Source: Callipepla californica brunnescens (lineage: Eukaryota > Chordata > Aves > Galliformes > Odontophoridae). From it: a DNA stretch of 64,000 nt. Positions 34,401 to 47,832 of the stretch are shown in pieces. The DNA is taken from assembly GCA_023055505.1 (NCBI GenBank), contig JALIRH010000031.1, positions 3,302,823 through 3,366,822 of the forward strand, given 5' to 3'. The stretch's first letter is position 1. Every line of letters starts with the position of its first letter. The notes beneath the pieces are model-generated. The model ran no database searches, was not told the origin of the DNA, and saw only the letters and a list, made by a program, of their open reading frames with translations. The position numbers and the translations under genes were made by a program.

Positions 34401-37400
34401 AAAACATTCAGTGTAAAAAAAGTGTGAAAACAGTTTTAAGGAAGGCATTTAAAAAGTCAGGAGACAGACATCATAATAAAAAAAGTGGCAGGAGGAGTGT
34501 TATTTATTCATTTTGAAACATTGGAAAGTGCTCTGTTAGCAGCATTTATCTGCTCTTAAAAAATCCAAGAAAGTAAGTGCACTGAATTCATTTCCTGTTT
34601 CCTTTTGCCACTTTTTAAGTGCTGTATACACACAGTGAGCTTATATACTTTGGGGAATTGATAAAGCTATAACATTTAGTACATAAGCCTTGCTGTATTG
34701 AGCGTCTTCTTTTTCTTCTATCATTCCAACTTATAAAGTTTTCTTTGCACTCATCTTTATTTGCCCCTCTCCTTTGTCCCTTTCATTCTATCTTTTTATA
34801 TTTAACTACATTCTTTTCTCCATTATTTTTGCCCCTCATTGTAACTGTCCTTTCTTGACCTTTGGTGTTCAAGAAAGTGATGTCACAGTCCAGAAAAAAA
34901 TTTGTTGGTATGTTCACAGAATAAGAGAAATCAGTACCAGGTCATGTGCAAGATATTTCTTCCTTTATTTAACTATCCCAGTTATTTGCCATCAAAGTGG
35001 CTGTGGCTTATCTTCACAGATTAGTGACCAATCGTGTGTATATTAATTGCACATTAATCTGTATCTCGACTAGATAGTTGCAGGAAAATACGCAGTATGC
35101 GAATTGAAACCAAGAATATGCCTGTTATTATACTGCTGTGACTGGATTACATTTTTGTGATTAAATACCACTTGGAGGTTTGTTCCTGTTTGGTAATGCA
35201 AGTCGTCAGGGGCATTAAGGACAAAACAAAAGAGAAGTCGGGCCCTTATTGTTCATTATTCATTTAAAAACCCATTCTTCTTCCTGGGAAACTTTCTCTG
35301 AACATTGTCTGAGTGTGCTTTACACCATGCATGTTAGAGGCACAGGTAGACAAATCTCCCTTGAAATCAATGCAAATCTGCTAACTTCCAGTGTTGAAGG
35401 TCATGTCCTAGTAGACAATGTAAACACAAATCCAAAATAAGTTAAGGTTCTGTGACACAGTACAAGATTGTTCACTCCTCCTGCTGCTCCTTTGTGTCTG
35501 ACTAAGAAATCCTTAATGATGGGTTTTGGGTATAATTCCTGCTTGTGATGGATTGTTGAGAAGCATGGAAGTTTATAAGTAAATTAATTGTGTTTCAATA
35601 GAATTTATTTGGTGTGTGTCTTGTCCGCAGATCCATTATAGAATCTCAGCCATTGCATGTCATATTGCTTAGAGAAAACAGGAAATGAATGATGCTTTGG
35701 TAATTCATTTTACTCAAAGTATATTATTTCTGCAGATAATTCATTGCAATTCTATGCAATTGGCAACTTCCTCTTGGCATTTTCTCCTACCACTTGAGCT
35801 GAACTTCAAAGCCACAAAGAATTATGACTGAAGGAAGACAGATAATGGCTAAAACTACAAAAGTAAAATCGGAGCATCTATCTTTAAACCTATGAAATTG
35901 CAAAAATGCTTAGTACTGTCATGTGATTAGGATCAAACCTGTTATGGCCATCATCTAATTTTCTTGGAAAGTAATGATTTTAATATAGCTTACATGGCTG
36001 TCTCCTGGTTTACCTCTTGGGGATTCATGTACTGTGCTTTCTGTCTTCTCTTTGGGTGTATACCTCCATTTATCACTGCTAAAGTTCCTGTAAAATACAG
36101 AGATATGAAGTTGACTTCTGGGCTTCATAAGCAAATACCATTGTTATTGGGAGCAATATTCCTCTAAAAGATTTGATTATTTCATATAAACATTTTTATT
36201 TCTCCTTTTGTTGCACAAGTTCTGCACAATTGTTAGTAGTTTAAAGTTTGCAAGACATTTGCACATCACTTGTGATATCTTCACAATTAACATTTGGTGG
36301 TTTAGATGTATATTTTAATAATTTTATTAATTCTAATTTAATGGAACTTTTAGAAATATGAAGTCTAAAGAAAATAAATGGAAACTTATGTTTGCCATGA
36401 TTTTGTTTTGCCTATCAAGAACATCAGCTTTTATATCCTTAATGCTCATTTTGGCTCTAGTGTTGCGATAGAATAGCTATTTTATAGTTTCTGGAAAAAG
36501 ATATGAGTTTCTTATTAAGTTAATAGGAACCTCTTGGATTCTTGCCCCTGTAAACCTTTTTTCTGAAGCTCTATAGAAATGGAAGCACTGTAATCCTACT
36601 TTATTTACCCACCACAAGGAAAAATATACTCTTCTGATAGTCCAGTCATTTCAGTATCCTAAGGATATTTTTCATTGCTTTCATACATAATTTTTGATAT
36701 ATTTGTTTTGCTGCAGCAAGCAGAAGAAGGAGGTTAATGGAGCAGTATTATGTTTCTGTAAATCTTTATTTAACACAAAACAATGTCTTAAACATACTTT
36801 AATCCTCCTTCAGAGCATTGCAGAAAGGTCAACAAATCTGACAGAGATCCTGTTGGCTGATTGTCTTTCTGGTGTGATCCATATTCCTGTGGAAATAATG
36901 TACTTGTTTCTGCATTTCTTCTCCTTGGATGGCTGATTTTACATACCTTAGAGAAATCCTTTGTGGTGTCTAGGATTATCTTATGTTGCCTTCTATGGAT
37001 AAGGCTTGAGTTTCCCTTCTAGCTGGTTTAAGTTCATTAAGCAATAAATTATGAAATATAATGTGAAACAATTAGGGGGAACTGATTAATTTTATTAGAG
37101 CCACTGGGATTAGATCAGTGTGAAAATCATGAGAAAACTGAAGGAAACATTGTTTAGGAAATTAGGCAGTGGGTAACACCTACCGGTCTGCTTTTCTGGA
37201 ATATGCCCTTTTGTACTGTCAGATGAGATCCAGCATGCTTTAATTTTGAGGAGTTTAAGACTTGCTGAGCCACTAGGATGAACACAGCCTGGTTGTCCTT
37301 GATGAGAGGTACCTGCTAAATCCACTATGATAAGAAATATCTGCAGTAAGTTGCTGGTGCAGTTATGGCTGTGGAGGTTGAAGGGGCGAATCTTGAAGCA

Positions 37401-38230
37401 GAACAGGCCTCAGAGATAACTGATTCTGGTCCCTGTCTTCAGTAATGACTGGAATGAGTAATATACTTGTTAAATTCTAGGTGCTTTAATGTGAAGAGCG
37501 GTGTTGCAGCTTTAGAAATGGGACTGAAGCATCACCAGCACTGAGACAGGAATCAAATAAACTAGCTTTGAGCACTGACAATTTTGGCCAGTACTGCCAC
37601 GAGGGAAGTGAGATATAAAATGTCCCCCAGTATTGTACTGTACTGTACTGGGGACCATTTTCAGTATTATTGAATTTATTGCTCTTCTGTAAGAAACGTA
37701 CTACCTATAGCTTGTTAATAAAGAAGCAGTTTTTAAAACATTTATGTTAGTTACTATTTCTAGAATCTAGGCATTTTTCTTTTTTTTTTTATCATTATTT
37801 TTCAAAAAATAGCATAAGGACAATGGCAGTAGCCTCTGTCATTAGTCATATCAAAATATAGACATAAGAAAGAATCTGACCTATTCTTTCTTTTCCTCCT
37901 TGTTTCTCATTCCTTACTTCTGAGGTATTAACACATTCTAGCTGTAAAATAAATTGATTCTTCACTCTAAAGCAGGTCATTATGAAAAAGGTTTTAAATC
38001 ACTTGGTCTTCCCATTTCTGAAATATAGACTTCACTTTAATCTTCTCTGCATTACCAGCAATAAAAAGCCCATAATTTGTGGAAAATGAGCTTTTTCTTC
38101 AATATGTCCTCTGATAAGTTGCATTTCTACTTCTTGCTCAATTGTCCCACACCTGTTAACCTGACAAACTAGTTCTCAGTACATCAGGAAGAGACTGCAT
38201 CTATCTCTTCTGCATAGCCACACAAAGATT
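34401..38230. other. unique AT-rich non-coding sequence
   Basis: No gene, RNA or recognisable mobile element. Three TGTAC pentamers lie at 37635-37650. The part at about 35060-35260 is more complex than average, but I cannot assign it. Confidence 0.5.
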
Positions 38231-38460
38231 AAAAACCACAGTAAAATCTCGTCTCTCGGATAATAAAAAATTCCCTTCTCGGTTAAGTTGGTGGCGATAT
38301 CTGATCCTTCACTGACTGATTAAGTTCAGCCTACTGTTGGTGTGCCAGAGTGTACCGGCCTGTGTCCTTGACACTTGAATGAAAGGTGGATAGGAGGGTT
38401 AGGTATAATTAAAGATTCTCTCCTCTGGCAGTGGTAGAAATCAATTAAAGAGGGAGGGTA
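38231..38460. promoter_or_regulatory. candidate conserved non-coding element, unproven
   Basis: A compact, non-repetitive stretch with a few CpG, containing TTGGTGGCGATATCTGATCC near 38289, ACTGATTAAGTTCAGCC near 38315, AGAGTGTACCGGCC near 38347 and AATCAATTAAAG near 38440. No coding or transposon signal is seen. Confidence 0.18.
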
Positions 38461-41400
38461 GTTAAAACAATCTTCCATAAATACAATAATACTGGGGCAG
38501 TCAAAGACAGGAAACTTTGCACAGAATGCTCACTTTTATAAGACTGCCTGCTACTGGCTTACAAACATAATGTCTGTAAGTTTACAAAAACATAAGTAAC
38601 AATTTTAATTAGAAAAAAATATAAATATATATAAGTATATATTTAAATCAACTTCCAGAAGCTTGCTTCAAGGTTGACCAGAATACCCTTGCTTAAGTTT
38701 ACTAGCTTCTCTAAACAAGTGTTAATTCTATATAGCCTGCTCTAATTCTGTAGCTTGAACCTGATCAAATTGAAATGAGAAGTGCAAACCTAGACACATT
38801 TAAATACCATGTAGCATAACTACTCAAATATTGTTAGAGTGAACATGCTTTAAATTGTTATCTTGGATTAGGTACAAATAGAAGTACATGTAAGTAACAT
38901 TATAAAAAATATTAACTGTTCAAGGTTCTCTTGAAACGGATTTCATTTGGTAAAGGAGTGTTGTATATATATGCACAGACTGAATACTGGTCATTTTAGT
39001 ACAGTTCACTTATGCATGGTAAGGAGGCATTTTGATATGCTTGCAAATTGCATATTTTCTTAGTTGAAAAAGGAAGAAAACGTTCAAGTATGACCTCAAC
39101 AAACCAGATGACGGTGAAGTTGGGATCTGGTGTTGCCCCTCAAGATTATGACCTCAAAACATACTGAAGAGGATGCAAATCAAGAGCTACATACTGTAGA
39201 GCTACCTTTTACGTCTGCTTTGTTAATTGTGCTGAGTGAAATGGAAAACAATCACTATGCTGTGTTCAACCAAGCGCTGATGGAGCAGGTTAAAATGATG
39301 GGACTATGGGGAATACCCTTTACCTGTTATCCATCACTGATGTCTATATTATTTATACAGGTCTCCTCTTTACTTTAAATAGTATTGTCTATGTTGCTAG
39401 AGACTAATTAAATAAACTCTACAGAATGTATATCTGGCAACTTTACTGTGAATACAACATTTTTAATTAAAGAGACTCTTTTGTTGCACTAAGAAACTAC
39501 AAAGGTAGCAATTTTATGCCCCAGATGCCTTATAGAACCTCCTTGTTTTTCAATTATATCATGACTCAAAATTTTCTGAGTAAATTTCTCCTGATTTATC
39601 ACTTGTAAATCTCACATATTCTGCACTCTTACTTCTTTTTTAAGAAATTTTTTAATCAGATTTCTTTTTAATTCGCACTCAGTTGGACTGTAATTCCTGC
39701 TCCTCTTTGTTCTACTTTGCTGATATTCATACATCTTTAGTATATTTTAAAGTCTGCATATAAATTAACCTCTACCAGTTCTCTAATGAAATGGTGCTTG
39801 GTCTACTTTTCCTATGAAAGAGCATGGAAATGTATGTTTCCAGTGTGTGTGGAAAACCTTTTTCTGGCATGTGTTTGTACTATGCCAACCAAAATATTTC
39901 TAATTGTACACCTTCATTCATGCTCCTTCTCTCATAGAAAATCAGCACAATCTGCAACTCTTCTGTTCTTCAGTTAATAGGAAGGAAAAACACAGAGTCC
40001 CATTTCAAACCTGTCACTTAAAAATGCAAACTTCCCTCTCAGTGTCCAGGATCACTGCATAGTTGTTATGGGTTTGTCACATATTTTGTCAAATGTGTGA
40101 TGGAATAGATGCTCAATGAGAAGTCAAGTCTGTATATAGGAAAGCTTTGTAAAGCACACCAAAGAAGCCAAGTAGCATAAATGGTAAATTCATGCATGAA
40201 TTTTCCTAGAAGTATTTTTCTTTTTGCCTAGTAGTTCTATCTTAGGAGATTTTTAGCGTGTTCTATGTATTACTGGGTTTTCTACTCTTGATTAGTTAGA
40301 GTTGTATGTCTGGGAAGTCTGACATGTCCTTCAATAAATTCAATGAGCACCACAACCACAATTAACTCTGTAGGTATGTGCAGTTTCCCATGGGTTGAAC
40401 TTCCTGTGGAAGTGCTAAATGGAAAATGTGCACATATTTCTGTCTGGAAAATCCTGAGTAAAAATATGTTACCTATAAATGCTTATTGTGACAATAGATC
40501 AGCTTGATTTCCTGTTTTTGCCACAAAGACTTTACTTACTTTTTTAGTTCACTACACTTTCATTGGATGACTCGTTTTCTGAATAAACAATTAGTTGATT
40601 TGACTGCTCACAATCCCTTTGCACATCCCCCTTCTTTCATCTGCATCTTAGAGTTTCTGGCATGACCTTGGCATGCATTTAGAGATATTTTAGTGTAAAT
40701 TAGACACCTGCTTCACTCTAAAATTCTGCTCCCATGTCTTTTGCTGATCATCTCTCTCCTTTTGATCTTTCTACCTCCAAATTCCCTCTCCTTGATCACT
40801 GCTTCTCTCCTTCAATGGCTCTCATTTTCTCTTGCTTTTCTACTTTAGGAAGAAAAAGACACTTTTCAGACTCCTCTTTTCTTGATTTGTCTGATCTCTT
40901 TTCCATTTTTGCTTTATTGCTCCAGTACCACAGCTTTGAGACCTGTCCTTCACTGTAATACCTATTTCTTCAAAATGCTCTATGACTTAGTTCTTGTCAA
41001 CATCTAATGTTATCTCACCCCTATGCTGACTTTCAATTTTTGCCTTTATCTCTTTGCTCCAGCAAATGTAAATGGTAAGTCTTCCTATCACCTCTTTTCT
41101 CACCAGTGTTCTCTCTTATGTGAACTATTGCCTGCTTAATCAAACAGGTAAGTGCAAGAAGGGAAAGTTTCATGCCCTGTGAAGAGCACCATCCTTGTTT
41201 TTAATAACACAACATAATAAACAGACATCATGACTATCACTGCCACCTATGCATGAAGCAGCTGGCGGGTTTCTGCTTCAAGCTGAGCTGGAAAATATTT
41301 AAATGGTGGTGTACCATCTTCTGATATCTTCTTCGAGAAGCTCCATGTTCAGTTTATTCTCTGGGCTTCTTCCAGTGTCTTACATGCTGCATCAGATTAA

Positions 41401-42809
41401 TGAAAGGATGGAACGAAGAATCAGAAAAAAATAGCAGTTTTTAAAGAGTAGTCAATGACCGTACTGTTGATAGTAACAGCTAGTTCTGTATGGAAACTCC
41501 ATTCTGTTATGGTTGGTCCATGTGGTTTACAGAAGTAGCCTCACTCTGTGGAAGAACCATTCCTTCATAGGTCAGAAGAGCTACTAAAGAAACAACGGAG
41601 TTTGAATTTAACAATCCAAGAGAAAAAAAAATAATAATAAAAAAATATATATATATTATATAACTTTATTTTTTATTACACAGCTGGTCTTTTAGTATTC
41701 CTGGAGATCTCTTCCAAACAGAACAATTCAACCTTTTTTCTTGGATTTTATCATAAAAATGGATTCTCATATTCTCTTTGACAGCTATCCAACTGTATTT
41801 TACCTTCAGATATTTCTGGTTGTACTTGTTAATCAACCTAAACCACCATCACTGAAAAGAACTTCCATCAACTTCAATTACTCTGAATATCTACAGATTT
41901 CTATTATGAGAGATGATGATCTCTAATATGCTTTCATGTACACCTAGCAAGCACTGTTTATTTCATAGAAATAGATTTCAATGTATTTTTAGCAAACCTG
42001 CCACTAATAGTATCAGAAGAAACTAATACAGAGTTTTTAAAATATTAATTTTCACATTCAGGCTCAAATCTTAAGTTAGATTTGAAAACTGAAACTAGGA
42101 CTGTGCATCTCCCTGTACTTATAAATACGATATTTATTGATTGATAATACCACTCTTTTGCTCTCTGTATTTCCTGCTTCTCGCACATCTATTTTCCTCC
42201 TTACTGCTAAGCTGCTGCAATAAACTACATATGACAACATAGCTTATACATTTTTTGATTTAAGTACCTTTAAGAAAGACCATTTAAAACAAATAGATCC
42301 ACTGATTAATATATCCAACACGTTTCTGCATTTTTGGCACCCTTTTTTATTTTATCTGAAACTATGAATGCTTAGTTCCCCTTTTAAATGAATATTAGAG
42401 GAACAAGTATGTGTGCTTTTTGTAGTTTTTTAACCACCATATTGTTTGCTGCTATCCGTTTGAAATGAAAAAATAGTACATTAAGCATTTTTTCTCCTTT
42501 TGGTGACCTGCTATTTTAGTGGTTTTTCTTGTTTGTTTCTTTGTTTTCCAATTAACTAATTGATAAGTGTGTTCTGTATTTCCCAATCTGTGAGAAGGTG
42601 AGAACGTTTGTAACAAAGGCAGACTCAGTCATCCGTACCTGGTTTGGGACTCTTCTGTTTTGAATGGGTGGGGCGGAGATGGTCTTGAACAGGACTGTCA
42701 CTGAAGTCAGTTGGTGTTTATTTTGGTAATAAAGTGAGTTTTGATCAAGGTTACTGAGCTGCTACCTTGTTTTTCTAATCCTATAAATCATAGGATTCTG
42801 CATGAATGT
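38461..42809. other. unique AT-rich non-coding sequence
   Basis: No gene is recognisable. It contains a pyrimidine-biased stretch at about 40610-40960 and an A/AT-rich run at 41622-41662. Open frames up to 82 codons have no domain. Confidence 0.5.
41622..41662. repeat. A-rich / (TA)n low-complexity run
   Basis: A run of nine A is followed by three TAA-like units, another A run and about six TA units, all read directly. Confidence 0.88.
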
Positions 42810-43025
42810 GTGCAAGAACTTCTTTATGGTGAGGGTGACAGAGCACTGGCACAAGCTCCTCAGGGGGATTGTGGAATCTCCTTCTCTGGAGATATTCAAG
42901 ACCCGCATGGATGCCTTCCCGTGAGATCTGGTGTAGGGAACCTGGTTTGGTAGGGGGGTTGGACTCGATGATCTTTTGAGGTCCCTTCCAACCCCTACAA
43001 TTCTGTGGTTTTGTGATTCTATGAT
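42810..43025 (+). mobile_element. CR1 LINE 3' end, plus strand
   Basis: The CR1 tail is clear and complete to its end: GAACTTCTTTATGGTGAGGG, GACAGAGCACTGGCACAAGC, TCCTTCTCTGGAGATATTCA, TGGATGCCTTCCCGTGAGAT, GGGGGTTGGACTCGATGATC and GTCCCTTCCAACCCCTACAA, finishing in imperfect octamers (ATTCTGTG, GTTTTGTG, ATTCTATG). It is 5'-truncated just inside the tail, so no reverse transcriptase part remains. Similarity to the family pattern is high. Confidence 0.94.
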
Positions 43026-46000
43026 AGATAATACAGATGTTTATCTTCCTAATCGTGCAATTTTTTTTTTTTTAACATCATACCCACAAACATAACTTAG
43101 TCTTACTTGGAGTGACTGGGACAAGGATAACCAGATCTCAGTGATAGGATTTTATTCCTGGCATTCAGACTCAATTTTTCTTGACTCAAATATTTTTCCC
43201 TCTAAAATTTTCTGCTGTTATTTTTCCTAATTCATCTGTGCCTCAGTTCAACTGACAGAGGTGACAATTTGTGTAAAATCACACAATATTTTCTTGTCTG
43301 TTACTTTTGTCAGTAAGAAAGCCTGATACTCATGTGCTGTTTAGCTACCTAATTGCAACATGTCTGTAACAAGGGGATCTTACTCCTCACATCGGTACAA
43401 ATGAGAGTGTGTTGGTGTCTCCAATGCCACAGTCAGTATAACTCTAATACTTTTAGTAACTTTTCTGAATTCTTGACTAGACTTTTAGCTAATAATATGT
43501 CAACATAAACTCCATGGAAATCAATAGTCACATACATCACCAGGGATGGGGCCCAAGGTATTATATGATTTAGTGCAAGTTATTTTTTCTGCACAAACAA
43601 TTTTATGTGCTATTGATTTCAGAATTATACTGCTGTTTGTGTTCTTCTTCCTTTTCATGCAGCTTTTCTAGAGCAGTGTTCAAGGACATTATGGACACCC
43701 TAGGTCTGGAGGCCAAGGCATGGCTTATGATATACTTGATCTGGTAGCAGCATCGGCTGCTTGCTATTTTCTTTGGACTCAGTTTTGAGCCACCAGAAAT
43801 TTACACTTGGTGCTCTCTTCAGATATAGGTTTCTGAAAAAAAAAACACTTGGATTTTGAAAGGGAGACCTTTGAAATGTGTGCTTTTTGTTCCATGATAT
43901 AATAGTTTTCTTTGAAAATTTAGGTCTCCTACATTTGACCAAGATTTAACTCTAATATGAACTCTGCTCTGTTCTTGCTGCATTTGAGTTTTTGACCAGC
44001 AGAGGTCCAGTGACTTTAGGAGAGGCATTACCAGTCTTGAATGATAAAACAGGACAGGCAAGACTTTATTTATTTATGAATGAGAAGGAAGGCACTGTAT
44101 CTGCACATTTGTCTAGACTTGTGCAGATAATATGGAATAGGTGAACCCATGCTGATTTACAACTCAGGCCAAGCACGAGGTTAAAAAATGAAAACTGTGT
44201 CACTGAAGTCCAGAACTCACAAGACTTTGACTCTGATCTATATAATACAGTCTGCAGGACTTCACCAGATTATCACGGTGCTGACCCATCAACATTTATT
44301 GTTTTAAAGGTAGCCGTTCTCAGTCTGAATACACAAAATTAGTTGATTTCTTCAAGGGAAAGAATTTACAGTAAAGAATATTAAGTAATGAGAAAGAATT
44401 AGATGAAGCAGAAGCTAGGTACAGAATAATTAAAAATAAGGACTGATCTTGCTATGGTTTACACCTTGTCACTTATTTTCATAAGCACAGGTGACCATGC
44501 AGGAGCAGAATTATGTGAAAGTGGTCTGAGATTTCTACAAGAAACAGCAAATATGCATATGCATGTGTATGTGCTAAGCATAGATTCATTGGTCCCATCC
44601 CTCTATATTCCAAAAAAAGTCAATAGGATAAATGGTGTAAATTCTTGCATATTTCACTCATTAATTAGGCATGTTTCTCACGTCAGGGTGCCTGTTACTT
44701 TGCCTTCATGCCTTTCTTGTTTTCATGCTTCCTCATATTGGATTAGATTTCAGACTGATAACAAACTTCCATCAGGAAGTATTACAACAATCATTAGTGG
44801 TCTGTCTACCGGCTTGGTTTACTTGTGTGTCTTTTTCAAAAACAACTGAGAAATATTTTGAGAATTAAAAAAAAAAAAAGGCAAAACATAAATATAAGAG
44901 GAGTATGCTGCTGCAGGCAGTCCCCAGTCAGGGAAGATAGAGCAGAAAAAGAGTAAATGTTTCCTGTCTTTGATTCATACCTTATGAGAGGTTTCCTTAA
45001 TGATTGCTCCTTTGTGTCACTAAAGCAATGCCCATTTATCAGTCTGTGGTTTAATACAAATGCATCAGGATGAAAAGGGAAGGAGGATGAAGGTTAAATG
45101 ACAGGCATACCCTGACTTAGAAACTACAGGGCTGATGAATGTCTGGGAAAGCTGACTGGAAGGAAATCTGTTTTCAATAGACCCTGAAAATAACAACAAA
45201 TATAAAGTGAGCACACTTTGGTTCAATGGTACATTTAACTAATTCTGAATTACTGTGGAACTCTTTTGGAAGCATTTCTTATAGCAGTATTAATATGAAA
45301 TGAATTCATTGAGATCAGTGTTATTGCAGTGAATAATAGCAAACGAATTAATGTAATTATGGGGAAATAAAAATGCTATGAAAATAATTTATAGTCACAG
45401 TTCTTCAGTTCTAAACTCCAATTTGTTCTCTGTGGTAGTAAGGTCTTTCTGCTTTCTCTTGCACTCACTGCTGAGGCAGAGTGAATGTTTCTAGTGATTT
45501 ACTGACAAGATACAGTATACTACCAGGGGCTTTTGCACACTGACACCTCTCTATGCACATATCTGTGGACAAGGTAAATCAGAGATATCTTGGGAGACTT
45601 ATTGACCATCAGTGATTTCACTGAGTTTCACTGTAGTGTCACAGAGTAGAAGGAGACTGTAAAACTTGCCCAGAGTTGAATCTGAATATGTTGACCAATA
45701 GCTTCAGCCTAACAGACTTTTACTTTCAGTCTTGGTACTTCGTTCATTTACACTGCTTGGAGTAACTTATCCAAGGTCAGTGTAATTACATCAATGTAAA
45801 ATTAGGGGAAATTAGAGAAGTAAGTCTCCATGTGTGTTTCTCTTAGGAGACCTCTGATTGTTTCACTATCGAGCCAGCAGGATGAATAATTTTCTTTATT
45901 ATGTAAATAATGCAATTGGAAATCAAACTCAATTTGTTCTGACTTTTCCAGTCAGAGAAAAAAAGTCTTCCAATCTAACATAAATGAATCAGAAAAAGAG

Positions 46001-46430
46001 GATTCTTCTGCCTATTTACATAGCTCATACCTTAAAGGAAGAATAGAGTTTTGGAATCAGATGGTACTCATTTGATAAAGCAAGGAAGGAAATTTGACTT
46101 ACACTAATCAAAAAAGCTTAAAAAGCAATAGGATTAATTAAACTTTGCCTTGGCAAGTATGGCTATTTAAATTTAGCAGAGAAGTCACCACTCAGCTGCA
46201 GTATTTATTTCTCTTAGTTTTTGAGTGAGCTTCCTGTTTTTAGAATTCAATTTTGAGGTTTCTCCATGAGTTCTGGAGAAAAACAAATTTGCTATTTAGT
46301 ACCCTCCAATTTGATATCTGTTCAGGAGCAAGCTTTTTATTTTTTTTCTAGGAAGCAGATTCTATAGTACAGGTGATGCCACTGGTCAAAAAAGCATATT
46401 CCTGTGTTGTGGGAGATTTCTGTGGTCCAG
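43026..46430. other. unique AT-rich non-coding sequence
   Basis: No gene or recognisable mobile element. Small A or T runs occur at 43063-43074, 43838-43847 and 44867-44879. The 131-codon open frame at 44454-44849 has no known domain and is unlikely to be real. Confidence 0.5.
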
Positions 46431-46705
46431 TATGAAACATAAAAGAAAGAGGAAACATTTTCTGTCATCTTGGTGTTATGTATCTGCCAGGAGCCTGATT
46501 TGTGATGGCTTGGCACATGCTGCTATATGTGTCAGAGGAGACTTCTGCACTCCTCATGCAGCTCTGCAAGAATGGCCTGGAGCATTCTCCACCAGAGCTG
46601 ATATTACAATGAACTTGCATTTTGCTGCTGTACTGATAGAATTCACATTCACACATTGTAGGAAGTCTCTCCTGGGTTGCACATTTCCCTGGATGGTGTA
46701 GAATT
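46431..46705. promoter_or_regulatory. candidate conserved non-coding element, unproven
   Basis: This stretch is more balanced in composition than its surroundings. A plus-strand open frame of 89 codons spans 46432-46701 and a minus-strand one of 63 codons lies inside it, so the openness reflects composition, not selection on one frame. The core GAGCTGATATTACAATGAAC followed by CTTGCATTTTGCTGCTGTAC resembles enhancer sequence. I cannot exclude a short exon. Confidence 0.18.
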
Positions 46706-47640
46706 TTCTTTAAACTTCCATTCAGATATAATCATGGGGAATGTGTAATATTTTCTAACGTTTAAGCCCTATCACAAGAGCCAATCTTGGATTCAAAGTG
46801 TTTCTTGAGAGGTTTGGGAGGCTTTAACTTTACTGAAACTAGTTTATTTTTTTCTGCTTTTCTCATGTTTTCCTAATCAGAAGGAGAACCTGGCCATATG
46901 TCAGAGCAGAGAGTCTTGATTTAAAAAAGAGAGAAAGAAAGAAAAAAAAGGCTTAGCAAATCTCTCAGGGCTTCCTATAGAGACCTTTGTGAATTCTTGT
47001 ACCCTTTTTTAGCTACAGGTAATTGGTGCCTGGAAGCTTACTACTGCTGTATCTCTTCGGCTTGATTTTGAGCTAATTGCCTAAATTTACTCATTTACAG
47101 GCATCAGTGTGTACGGTTTGGCAGGGACATGTTTTCCTAAAGAGACTTTCAAGTGTGCTTTTCTGCCTGGCTAGGAAGCTGCATTTTACTGTACTGTACT
47201 TCAAAATGTTATTGTTTGCTTTATTTATTCAGATAAACAAATATTATGATAATGAAAAGTCCATGAACAAATGGTGGCAACAGCAGAGCACTAAACATAA
47301 GAATTAATTAACAAGAACAGTCAGCTATCACAGATGTCTGATGTAATTTTGAAGAGAGAACTTGAAATATTGAAGATGTTCAAAGCAGCACTTAGGAGAG
47401 TGAAAAACTCCCATGCACTTTAAGATCTGAATTACAAATGTGATAGCTGTGTCTTATCCACTGGCTTAGATATGAGCAATACCAAAATTTGCATGCTTAC
47501 AGATCATTTACAATAAATGAGGACTATTCCTACAGCTATTTTCTGTCCATGTGGCTCTTTCTAGTTCTGGATATTTTTCTTTTTTTTTAGGGATGGTCAA
47601 TGAATGGATGGTACATTACTACCAATGTTGGTAGTTCAAG
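46706..47640. other. unique AT-rich non-coding sequence
   Basis: I see no gene or recognisable mobile element; a purine-rich AAAG/GAAA run lies near 46923-46952. Confidence 0.5.
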
Positions 47641-47832
47641 ACTTGCAAAGATCATCTAGTCCAACTGCCTGAGCACTTTAGGCCTAACTGAAGTTAAAGC
47701 ATATATTGAGGGCATTAGGCTCTTGAAAACTGTCAGCTTGGAACACCAACTACCTCCCTATGAAGCCTATCCTAATGTGTGACCGCTATCACTAATGTCC
47801 AGTCTCAACCTCCCAGTGCACAGTTGTTTATG
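47641..47832 (-). mobile_element. old CR1 LINE 3' fragment, minus strand
   Basis: The CR1 tail is recognisable but strongly diverged: AAAGATCATCTAGTCCAACT at 47647, then ACCAACTACCTCCCTATGAA with GCCTATCCTAATGTGTGACC, and AATGTCCAGTCTCAACCTCC at the high-coordinate end, in the usual order. The terminal octamers are missing. Divergence and indels suggest one of the oldest insertions in the window. Nothing coding remains. Confidence 0.75.

Noticed and set aside
41622..41662. A-rich/TA run as a replication origin or matrix attachment site
   Set aside because: AT-rich runs of this size are common in the window and no further origin-type structure is present.
44454..44849. 131-codon plus-strand open frame
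   Set aside because: No recognisable motif; a second plus-strand frame overlaps it, as expected by chance.
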